From Pseudeuparius sepicola (lineage: Eukaryota; Arthropoda; Insecta; Coleoptera; Anthribidae), in contig OY987299.1 in the NCBI GenBank assembly GCA_963920635.1, positions 64,834,692-64,898,691 on the forward strand: DNA of 64,000 bases, given 5' to 3'. Both the position numbers and the translations under genes were made by a program. Below are positions 56,310 to 64,000 of this stretch, in pieces. The notes under the pieces are model-generated. The model searched no databases. It saw only the letters and a program-made list of their open reading frames with translations, and was not told where the DNA came from. Numbering within the stretch: the stretch's first letter is position 1; each line of letters starts with the position of its first letter.

Positions 56310-56440
56310 TAGGCTTATGTTTCCAAGGCACTCTATGCAAAAACTTCAAACATTATGGGGCTTATGTTTCCAAGGCACTCTATGCAAAAACGTCAAACAT
56401 TATGGGGCTTACGTTCCCAAGGCACTCTATGCAAAAACGA
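56310..56440. repeat. 47-bp minisatellite, three copies, right arm
   Basis: Three inverted copies of the same unit, with CAAGGCACTCTATGCAAAAA and AACATTATGGGGCTTA. Copy number equals that in the left arm, so the array existed before, or was copied with, the arm duplication. Confidence 0.8.
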
Positions 56441-57030
56441 TTATTTTGATATTAAGGCAAGAAAAACAAAGTAAAGCATAATGTGTGACACATCATTTTA
56501 ACCAGAAAAAGATCCTCTTTTCAAAAATTGAAAAATCCAATATGGCGCCCATAAGAAAAATAAAAGTTGATCGTCATATCTTTGTCCAGGGAGGCGAGAA
56601 AAAAAAATGAGAGGTCATATTTAGATTCCTTGTAAATCTAATAATGTTTAACTTAGAAATGTCCAGCGCCATTCGTTTTCGTTTAAAAAAAATAAAAACA
56701 AAAACAACAATTTTTCAGTTTTTTCGCATTATTTTCAAAACGAAAAGGACCAGCCAAAATTTCTTTTTACCATGTTACTCGGCATCAAATTCCGCAACTT
56801 TGCCCCAATTTAACCGACCTCGTATCTCTTAAGATAACCAAGATCCCCATGCATAGACTCGAAATACGGTCACCCTGTATAGTTTTGTGTTCTTTTGAAC
56901 TGAAATTTGTGGCGTTTTAAAAAAAGAGAACAAAAAAAAAATTAATTAACAACTCTCCTAAGTTTGCTAAGTACAGGTGGACAGAGTGGAATAAATTCCA
57001 ACAACTCCCAAACGTTACTCGTTACCTTCT

Positions 57031-59257
57031 TAGTGCAGTCCTACGAGTACAACACGGCCGCCAGCTTTTAGACAGTGGAGACGGGCTGGGTCAACTATAA
57101 GATCTCTAATATACAGGCGCCACTTGTTTTATTTACGTGTTGGTCCTCGCCATATTAAGCCAAAACAAGAAAAGCTAGAAGGTCTTTCTAGATTTACAAC
57201 GTTTATTCCACAAGGTGATACAATCTCCCTGTACACGTACGTTAAGTAATATTAACTTAAGATAAAGCGTAAAACATTAATAAACAGTATTTGACATGTA
57301 AACAAGACTTAAGGTAACACACCTTCGTGGTGGAGTACAGTATCTATCTATACCGATATAAAATAAACAAGGTTCCGCAAAAGTGAATTGATATCTACAG
57401 GTTGGTTTAAACCCCCGGGCGTGTACACGCGCAGTTCACACAACTAACGCAAAAAGGTTCACACGACTAACACAAAAGTTCAAAAAAAAAAAACGACCGC
57501 AAGAGTTCACAACGTACGCTAAAGTTCACAACGTACGCCAGTAATAAACTGTGATAACAGTTATGCATGCGATAAATCTAGTTGTTCTAGCTGCGGTACA
57601 GCAAAATGTAGAAAAAGTAAAATGAACATGCAAGACTTAGCTGTCGGTATCTCTTCAAAACAAAAAGTCGTCAGGCGGAGGTCGACAATCCACGGATAGG
57701 CCACAGCGGAGACAAGCCACACTCCACTTGGCTGTCGGTGACTCCTCAATACACGACGTTGACAGGCGGAGACTGACAACACGGAGACAAACCACACTCC
57801 ACAAACTCCAACGACAATATATGCCCCAAAATAAAAACCCTAAAACAAAATGTCCGGCTAAGTACCTTACAAAGCCGCCAAAGAAAACTTACCTCTAGGT
57901 TGAAGGTTTTTTTTTTCTTCAAGAAAAATCAAACAATAAATCAGCTTCTTCGAATTTGAACCCAAATAACCTTCTTGGTCACTACTCAAATGTCCAAAAT
58001 GACCTCATAAAACAACCATTTGATTGTGGCAGACGCTCGAAGACTTGGTACTAGTTGTAGGACAGTGATTCGGCCTGATGGAAAATAAGACGGCAAAGCG
58101 ATTAGGCGTGGGTGGCTTCTAAACCCCATATAAAATGGCGGAGCCCCGGAAAACCAAACTACCAAAATTCCAATATTTCCAACTCTGGGTGCTCCTATGG
58201 TGGATCCAGTGATTATACTCCCTCCTAATGAGGTTTGCCAAGAATTTTCCACAAATTTCCAAATGGCAAATAACTCCAAAAATCACTTCCACTTATGCCA
58301 CACCAAATCACCTAGTTCACTCAACTGCCGAAAACCGAATAATATCCGACGTTTTCGGACTCTCAACCCACGAAATTTGCGTTTTGAAAAGCGCACAAAA
58401 AAAAAATAGCGTAAAAACATGCTTGCCACTATCTTGGACCAGTAAAGTCGACCACCTCAAGGCCACAACACTATGAGCAAGACTAAAATGGCCGACTGCT
58501 TGAGTTCTTCAAAATGACACAACTTGCGCCACCTAAGAGATGATAGCAAAAGTTCCTTCACCAGCTGAGACCAGTGACAGTTGTCAAACGTCAAGATAGT
58601 GTCAACAGTGTCAAGCGTCATACATAACCTCAAATTGATACCCAAAAACAAAACAAAAGAAATTCTAGAACCAAAAATGTAAAACAATCCCAAACATCTT
58701 ATAACTAAATTGGAGGGCAAGAAAAGAGAATAGAAAAGAAATGCCCAAGACCAAGATTCGGTATGTTCCCATTGGGAAAATCCCGGTAACGTACCTACAA
58801 AGAAGGAAAATACAGAACTACTAAAGAACAAGAAGCAAAGACAGAAAGAAAAGACGAAACAACGAGTTCAAGAATATGAGTCCCCAAATCTAGTCCAAGA
58901 AGAAAAGAAATGCCAAGAGTGGCTAAAATCTACATTGAAGACAACCATCTGCGACTTAGGTGAGTACGAGATAGGACTACCTAGGAAGTGTTAACTAATA
59001 GTGCCCTTCTGATTTCAGCGGAGCAAGAATGTACTGTCGGACAACAACCAAACCGAAACCCGCAGAGAACGAATAGACAGCAGCCAGCGACAGTGAAAAG
59101 TGAAAACGCGCGTGACCTTAAGTGATAGTGAAACAGATGTGGCCGGTGAGTGTCTCCGAGACAACCACTAAGGATGCATTAGTGTGAGTGTTAAATAAAG
59201 TAGAAGATTATCTGATGTTTTCTTAAAATTCCAAATTATTTTTGTGACAACGTCACA
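57031..59257 (-). repeat. 3' LTR of gypsy element B
   Basis: The LTR starts TGTGACG on the minus strand at 59257, directly after the polypurine tract. The far end is set near 57031 because similarity with the solo LTR (TTACCTTC) ends there; this limit is approximate, and no clean CA end or target duplication was seen. Inside, an imperfect tandem duplication of about 80 bp lies at 57635-57799, with CGGAGACAAGCCACACTCCA. The half nearest pol shares little with the solo LTR. The upstream LTR lies beyond the window. Confidence 0.55.
58731..59127 (+). other. Possible spliced antisense ORF inside the LTR
   Basis: On the plus strand an open frame runs from 58731 to 58959. A 59-base interval with GTGAGT at 58960, a TAACTAAT branch-like site and TTTCAG ending at 59018 follows. 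Removing it leaves the frame open for about 36 further codons; reading through it gives a stop. AATAAA lies at 59194. The predicted protein is Lys/Gln/Glu-rich without a known domain, has no ATG in this exon, and T-poor DNA makes open frames more likely by chance. Confidence 0.25.
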
Positions 59258-59270
59258 CTCCCCCTTTACT
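59258..59270 (-). promoter_or_regulatory. Polypurine tract of gypsy element B
   Basis: AGTAAAGGGGGAG on the minus strand lies immediately before the LTR start TGTGACG and 10 bases after the pol stop. This is the usual place where plus-strand cDNA synthesis is primed. Confidence 0.8.
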
Positions 59271-59280
59271 TCCTGAAAAT

Positions 59281-62200
59281 TTACTTCAGTAAATTTTCAC
59301 CAGGCACAACCGGTTTCAGATCTTTCGCACTCCACGTACCAGCTACTCGCCCATCTTCACCTTCCAACTCATAAGTCCAGGGTGAAAGCCGCTTCTTGAC
59401 CAAAAATGGTCCTATAAACTGAGGTGCCAGTTTCTTAGAAAAATACTTGGCTGCGTCTGACAAAGCAAAATTGCGTCTCCAAACAGCTTGTCCAGGATAA
59501 AATTCCTCTGCCCTTCGCCTAAGATTGTAGGTTGAGACACTTTTCCTAGCAGCTATATCTAATCGCTCCCGTACGTCTTCAAATAACTTCTTAAAGTTCC
59601 GAGTCCGACTGTCGAGGTTTGGTACACCAGGGACCTCCTGAGAATCTCCTGTAGCCAATGACTTACTATATTCCTCACCATTCAGAACCATACGTCTCCC
59701 AAAGTTCACAAAAAATGGTGTCTGACCCGTTGAATCGTGAGTCGCAGTCCTCAAAGCGCATGCTATTTTCGCCAAATTTAAATCCCAATCTCTATGACTC
59801 TCAGATACATAGCTAGCTAACATTGTCTTAAGTGTTCGGTTTACTCTCTCCGTAGGATTCGCTTGAAGGTGATAGTGTGCATTATAACGTATCTTGCAGT
59901 GATATTCCTCCGCCAACTTCTGGAACTGCCTGGAACGATATTGAGGACCGTTATCACAGATAATTAAACGGGGAACCCCAAACATCAAAAAGACACCTTC
60001 CTCTATTTTTCTTGACACAATCTCAGCGTTAGCAGAACGCAAAGGAGCGATTACAGAGAATTTCGAGAATAGGTCTGTCACAACTAGAATGTACTGATGT
60101 CCTCGCTTAGATCTTGGCAAAGGCCCCATAAGATCAGTAGACACTATCTCCCATGGACGAAGTGCCCTAGGCTGAATGGTCATGTGGCCCCTTGGAGGAG
60201 CATTTTCAGACTTGTGCATGGCACACACTTTACATGCCCTTACATAACTGGCAACATCCCGTTTCATCTTCGGCCAGTAGTACTTCTCTGCAAGACGGTT
60301 GTATGTCTTTGCCACACCGAAATGACCAGCCAATGGGGGATCATGGAGACTAGCAATGACTTCTCTTCTTCTTCTTTTGGGGACAACTTGCTTCCATCTT
60401 TCCGACGGATCCCGTAAGTCCGCATATGGCACTCTCACGTGCTTATAAAGTTGCCCATCGATTATATTCCAATTGGGAAACTTCCTAGGACTCTTCGCCA
60501 CTTCATCCACCATCTTATTATACCATGGATCTTCAATGGTTGTGGTGACGACGTCTAGGACAGGCACACTTCTGCTAAGAGTATCAGGCACTACCAAATC
60601 CTTCCCTTTCCGGTGTATAATCTTAAAATCGAATTGTTGCATCTGCAAACTCCATCTCGCAAGTCGTCCAGTAGGATCACGCAAATTCTGTAACCACACC
60701 AAGGAATGGTGGTCAGTAACTACCTGGAAAGGTATGCCCTCCAAATAGGGTCTCAATTTCTCCACTGCCCAAAGAACTGCAAGGCATTCCCTTTCTGTCG
60801 TAGAATAATTCCTTTCCTGTCTTGTTAAGGAACGGCTGAGGTATGAAATCACTCTATCTCCATCTGGATACTGCTGCAGAAGAACGGCACCCAAACCAAA
60901 ACCTGAAGCATCGGTCTCTACCGTAAATGGCAATTCATAATTCGGACAGCTAAGGACAGGTGCAGAAATGAGATGTTCCTTTATTTTCGTAAGCGCGTTC
61001 TCACACACAGGTGTCCACACAAAACTCTTGGACTTCTTCAAAAGCGCAGTTAAGGGAGCTACGAGAGTAGAAAAGTCCGGCAAAAATCTCCGATACCAGC
61101 TAAAAGTGCCTAGGAATCTTCGTACCCCCTTGACAGAAGAGGGACTAGGAAGCTGCACCATCGCTCGAACCTTGTCCGGATCAACATGAAGGCCTTTGCT
61201 ATCGACAACATACCCCAGATATTTCATCTCCGGAGTACAAAACCTACATTTCTCCCAACTAACAGTGATGTTGGCTTCTCGAAGCCTCCTAAAAACCTCT
61301 TCTAAAACTTCAACATGTTTCTCAAAAGTTTGCGAGACTATCACCACGTCATCCAAATAAACAAACACATGGGGATGTAGTTCTGGTCCCAAAATAGAAT
61401 CCATAAGACGTTGCCATGTCGCTGGGGAGTTATGAAGACCAAACGGCATCCTGGTGAACTCAAACAACCCTCTACCAGGTACCGTGAAAGCCGTATAAGA
61501 TCGTGATTCTTTCGCAACGCTCACTTGCCAAAAGGCGCTCTTAATATCCAGCGAAGACAAGTAATGGGCCTCACGTAACTTGTCCAAAGTATGTGACACA
61601 TAAGGCAAAGGATATCCATCTCTTTCCGTAACTGAGTTCAGCTTCCTGTAGTCTACACAAAAGCGAAAATTCCCATCCTTCTTTTTGACTAACAATATAG
61701 GAGATGACCACGCACTCGTGGAAGGTTCCACCACGCCGAGCTGTAGCATCTCATCAAGCTCCTTGTTGATTTGGGCTTGAACCACTGGAGACACAGGGTA
61801 ATACCGCTGTTTAATGGGTGGTGAAGTAGTACGTATGACATGCTCAACTAAGCTGGTGCACCCCAACTTCTTCCCCATAAGTGCCTTGTTCCTACTCACA
61901 ATTTCCGCCAAGATAAGCTCCTGTTGACTCGTCAGCCCCGAGCTGTGTGTCGATTCGTCCACCTCTGTCAAGCTTAGGACCTCCTCATCAGTGGAAAAAT
62001 GCCATTCATCATGGAGTAGATCAGGTACCACTCCCATCTGCTTCCAAAAATTAACCCCAAGAATCAGCATATGAGGTAGCTCCGGCACCACCAGTGCCTT
62101 AATTAGCCGTAGCCTACCTCTGACGCAAAATGGTACCACACAACTCCCTGTACTTTGACATCTTTGACCATTAGCCACGGTAACCTTCCTAACATCACCC

Positions 62201-62448
62201 GAGTTCAAACTAAGCTTCAAAGTCCGAAGATATCCCCAACCAGGTCCACCTAAAATTGTCGCTGAAGCACCACTATCCAACAATCCTAGTATATCTCTGC
62301 CCAACACACTAACCTTCAAGTAAGGACGTTCATCCCCTTGCGCATGGTCTATGATGTAATTTAAAATGACCTTAATATTAGGGGTCGGTACTCGAAAATC
62401 AGCGTTCCTATTACGACTATTTAGGAACGCTGTGGCCCGTTTCCCTGC
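59281..62448 (-). CDS. pol: Gypsy element B pol polyprotein (open)
   Basis: The 1012 codons from Met at 62319 are uninterrupted, and the frame is open upstream to about 62448. Domains in order: protease with LDSGAS at residues 14-19; RT with VKKKDGNFRFCVDYRKLN (about 211), SLDIKSAFWQV (Asp about 258) and YLDD at 321-324; RNase H with ETDASGFGLGAVL; integrase with zinc-binding HHCC region, STDLMGPLP, ICDNGPQY and the NPTERVNRTL segment bearing the catalytic Glu; C-terminal domain ending PFLVKKRLSPWTYELEGE. No env follows. The frame is -1 relative to gag and overlaps it by about 28 bases, so expression by -1 frameshifting is likely. All catalytic residues seem present, suggesting recent activity. 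Confidence 0.9.
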   Translation of the reverse strand, partial: AGKRATAFLNSRNRNADFRVPTPNIKVILNYIIDHAQGDERPYLKVSVLGRDILGLLDSGASATILGGPGWGYLRTLKLSLNSGDVRKVTVANGQRCQSTGSCVVPFCVRGRLRLIKALVVPELPHMLILGVNFWKQMGVVPDLLHDEWHFSTDEEVLSLTEVDESTHSSGLTSQQELILAEIVSRNKALMGKKLGCTSLVEHVIRTTSPPIKQRYYPVSPVVQAQINKELDEMLQLGVVEPSTSAWSSPILLVKKKDGNFRFCVDYRKLNSVTERDGYPLPYVSHTLDKLREAHYLSSLDIKSAFWQVSVAKESRSYTAFTVPGRGLFEFTRMPFGLHNSPATWQRLMDSILGPELHPHVFVYLDDVVIVSQTFEKHVEVLEEVFRRLREANITVSWEKCRFCTPEMKYLGYVVDSKGLHVDPDKVRAMVQLPSPSSVKGVRRFLGTFSWYRRFLPDFSTLVAPLTALLKKSKSFVWTPVCENALTKIKEHLISAPVLSCPNYELPFTVETDASGFGLGAVLLQQYPDGDRVISYLSRSLTRQERNYSTTERECLAVLWAVEKLRPYLEGIPFQVVTDHHSLVWLQNLRDPTGRLARWSLQMQQFDFKIIHRKGKDLVVPDTLSRSVPVLDVVTTTIEDPWYNKMVDEVAKSPRKFPNWNIIDGQLYKHVRVPYADLRDPSERWKQVVPKRRRREVIASLHDPPLAGHFGVAKTYNRLAEKYYWPKMKRDVASYVRACKVCAMHKSENAPPRGHMTIQPRALRPWEIVSTDLMGPLPRSKRGHQYILVVTDLFSKFSVIAPLRSANAEIVSRKIEEGVFLMFGVPRLIICDNGPQYRSRQFQKLAEEYHCKIRYNAHYHLQANPTERVNRTLKTMLASYVSESHRDWDLNLAKIACALRTATHDSTGQTPFFVNFGRRMVLNGEEYSKSLATGDSQEVPGVPNLDSRTRNFKKLFEDVRERLDIAARKSVSTYNLRRRAEEFYPGQAVWRRNFALSDAAKYFSKKLAPQFIGPFLVKKRLSPWTYELEGEDGRVAGTWSAKDLKPVVPGENLLK

Positions 62449-63794
62449 CTATTGCAGTTCGGACAGTTCCTAGTTGTCACCCCCTCCTTCTTGCATCTAT
62501 AGCAATGGAGTCTTCTTTTCTCAAGGCACCCTATCGCCTTGTGACCACGCCTATGGCAGTTGTAACAAACGAGTTGACTCGTAGACTGGTTCTCCGACAC
62601 AGTACTACAGGTCTCCGATGTGCTAGCGCCAACGTAAGCCAAATCTGGCTCCAACGTTGCATGCGGCCGGCGACTTGGCAACGAAAAGGCTTCTACCGCC
62701 TCACGACGAGATTCCAATCTTCTTCCGAGAGTTCTCAATTGTGCGATGGAAGTGATATCTACAAGCCCCAGCTGTGTCTGATAGTACGGAGAGATGTTCC
62801 TCAAAATAACCTTCAACTGCACAGATTCCGACACCGAACAAGTGAGACGACTAAACATCGCTGACATAATCGAGAGATAGATCCCTATAGATTCGTCTGG
62901 ACCTTGTGTCCGCCTCTTGATCTCCTCAAAAAGTTTCTCATTGTAGTCAGTGGGTTGGAATTCCTCCCTCAACAACTTCACGAGGCTGTCCCAACTTGTG
63001 ACCTCCTTTCGCACGGCACGGTACCAGATGAGCGCTTTTCCCGAAAACAGGTCCACTGCAGTGTCAAAAAGCTCCTCAGAATCTACATGTCGAGCAACCA
63101 TAAGTTCCTCGACTCTCTGCAGAAACGAATTCAGCGATATACCCTTCTTCTCACCTGAAAACTTCAGATCCCAACGTGAAACCGGAGTTGACCTTATATA
63201 ACGCCTTGTAGGTGCTATTCCCGACCTTCTAGATACATCAGCCTCTGCGGTCACACCCACAAATTCGTCGTCTGTTTCTGACGAAGATGCAACCTCCAAA
63301 ATCGAAATGTCCGGAGGGGCATCCCGCTCAACTTCGAACTTCCTCTCCTTTTCCTCCAAAAGAAGCATCAATCCCGCAACCTGGGCCAACAAATCTGCCT
63401 TCTTCGCCTGGTTCCCCTGCGTTACCTCACCTTCTACTTCTGGTCGCATGTTCTCGATCCTGCCATAAACATGGTTCAACTTCGACTCCCACTTAGCGTA
63501 GGCATGGCTAGCCTTGCCATCAGCGAAACCTGCCAAACCCGTCGAAATCTCTTCCAATTTGTCAGTTACCGCCGACAAATCCTGCGCAAAAGTGTAGGGG
63601 TAAGCCGGTCGCTCTACCCCAGTGCCATCTCTCTCCATTTGCAAAGCGCGTGACAACGACGCCCTCATAGGTTCCACGTTACCTACTTCCATACCTCGCA
63701 CTGTCAATTCGTACACTAGTTCCTCTTGAGTGAGCCTATTGGGCCTCATCTTCCTGGTGGCCATCCTGCCGATTGGTCCCAATGCGGTGTACAC
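62421..63794 (-). CDS. gag: Gypsy element B gag (open)
   Basis: 457 codons without a stop from Met at 63794; Met 11 (MATRKMRPNR, at 63764) is an equally plausible start. Residues about 205-365 form the retrotransposon gag core, with WDLKFSGEKKGISLNSFLQR, ALIWYRAVRKEV and LLREEFQPTDY. The N-terminal half is charged, with a likely coiled coil near 100-170. Two CCHC-like knuckles lie at the C-terminus: CYNCHRRGHKAIGC is canonical, while in CYRCKKEGVTTRNC the His is replaced by Val. The protein ends in GPQRS, overlapping pol. Gag forms the virus-like particle and binds element RNA. Confidence 0.9.
   Translation of the reverse strand: MYTALGPIGRMATRKMRPNRLTQEELVYELTVRGMEVGNVEPMRASLSRALQMERDGTGVERPAYPYTFAQDLSAVTDKLEEISTGLAGFADGKASHAYAKWESKLNHVYGRIENMRPEVEGEVTQGNQAKKADLLAQVAGLMLLLEEKERKFEVERDAPPDISILEVASSSETDDEFVGVTAEADVSRRSGIAPTRRYIRSTPVSRWDLKFSGEKKGISLNSFLQRVEELMVARHVDSEELFDTAVDLFSGKALIWYRAVRKEVTSWDSLVKLLREEFQPTDYNEKLFEEIKRRTQGPDESIGIYLSIMSAMFSRLTCSVSESVQLKVILRNISPYYQTQLGLVDITSIAQLRTLGRRLESRREAVEAFSLPSRRPHATLEPDLAYVGASTSETCSTVSENQSTSQLVCYNCHRRGHKAIGCLEKRRLHCYRCKKEGVTTRNCPNCNRQGNGPQRS
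62439..62445 (-). promoter_or_regulatory. -1 frameshift slippery heptamer at the gag/pol overlap
   Basis: On the minus strand the gag reading frame passes CAG GGA AAC, giving the heptamer G GGA AAC in the exact X XXY YYZ phase needed for -1 slippage. After slipping, the pol frame is open to its end; the gag stop follows 18 bases after the heptamer. A stimulatory structure downstream was not modelled. Confidence 0.65.
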
Positions 63795-64000
63795 GATACC
63801 CTATTAAACAACTATAGTACCATATACCACGCTTCCACTAATACTACCGATCGCAAGACAAAACTATTACCAAGAAGTTCACTCACCAGAACCCGAGTCA
63901 CTTACCAACCCTAAAACTGTAAGACAACCAACTGCCTCCGCAAAAACGTGTAACCTCTCAAAAATAGGACAAACTCCTTCAAAAACAGGCCCCCTTTAAA
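63795..64000 (-). other. Leader of gypsy element B upstream of gag
   Basis: This stretch lies 5' of gag on the minus strand and should be untranslated leader. Neither the primer-binding site nor the 5' LTR can be identified before the window ends. Confidence 0.45.

Larger units (their letters stand above)
55374..56877 (+). mobile_element. Internally deleted mariner-like transposon with long TIRs
   Basis: Starts CAGGGTGACCGTATTTCGA and ends in the complement, with TA on both sides. Inverted arms of roughly 570-600 bp flank a short coding core. Each arm contains three copies of a 47-bp unit. The arms also share GCGCCATATTGGATTTT-type and GACGATCAACTTTTATTTTT blocks. Size, TA target and terminus indicate a Tc1/mariner-type element that has lost most of its transposase. 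Confidence 0.85.

Noticed and set aside
59281..63794. Env-bearing insect endogenous retrovirus
   Set aside because: The polypurine tract and LTR follow the pol stop within about 25 bases, leaving no room for an env gene.
1..64000. CRISPR arrays, operons, bacterial promoters or ribosome-binding sites
   Set aside because: No spaced direct repeats or closely packed co-directional genes; everything recognisable is eukaryotic mobile DNA.

Overview
The window is AT-rich eukaryotic DNA, most likely from an insect. It has no operons, no intact host gene and no CRISPR array. Almost everything recognisable is transposable-element sequence in nested layers: mariner/Tc1, pogo/Tigger, hAT and PIF/Harbinger transposons and their MITEs, Penelope-like sequence, several non-LTR retrotransposons (LINEs), and two Ty3/gypsy LTR elements. 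Most coding copies are broken. The exception is the gypsy element at the right edge, whose gag and pol frames are both open. The species cannot be named from the sequence alone.

Layout, left half. 1-7.9 kb: MITEs, a PIF1-type helicase scrap, and a PIF/Harbinger remnant with a MADF-like protein on the opposite strand. 8.1-10.7 kb: a decayed Penelope-like element followed by a hammerhead-like motif and a tRNA-Pro-derived sequence. 10.8-11.7 kb: a fold-back MITE with a second one inside it. 12.85-18.1 kb: a GC-rich I/R1/LOA-type LINE (basic ORF1, endonuclease, RT, RNase H). Its RT is interrupted by a 313-bp insert that ends in a well-formed type I hammerhead ribozyme and is flanked by a 10-bp target duplication. 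18.3-29.5 kb: a Jockey/CR1-like LINE on the minus strand, cut in two places: a hAT MITE sits in the FADD codons of its RT, and a 7-kb long-TIR transposon sits in ORF1. That transposon in turn holds a Tigger element (itself holding a MITE) and a gypsy element.

Layout, right half. 29-34 kb: a 5-kb inverted duplication whose outer arms each carry the same coiled-coil/SGNH-type LINE ORF1 fragment. 34-42.5 kb: a TIR element with a cysteine-rich CxC-like coding remnant, LINE fragments, a hAT MITE, and hAT and mariner transposase remnants. 42.5-43.5 kb: a palindrome with a hammerhead-like motif at each end, both reading outward. 43.8-47.6 kb: a mariner-type transposon duplicated head to head, with a Harbinger-like MITE and another MITE inside. 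48.0-49.7 kb: a solo LTR inserted in an older repeat. 50.7-52.6 kb: a LINE 3' end carrying a second copy of the GC-rich LINE family. 52.6-53.6 kb: a Tc1 remnant. 55.4-56.9 kb: an internally deleted transposon with a 47-bp minisatellite in each arm. 57-64 kb: the gypsy element with its downstream LTR, read on the minus strand.

The most unusual signal is the set of hammerhead-like folds (one strong, three minimal) in Penelope-like or small retrozyme-like contexts. The 313-bp hammerhead insert at 16.6-16.9 kb is the best candidate for an undescribed element. Two further points deserve checking: a canonical -1 slippery heptamer at the gag/pol junction near 62.44 kb, and a possible spliced antisense ORF inside the gypsy LTR.
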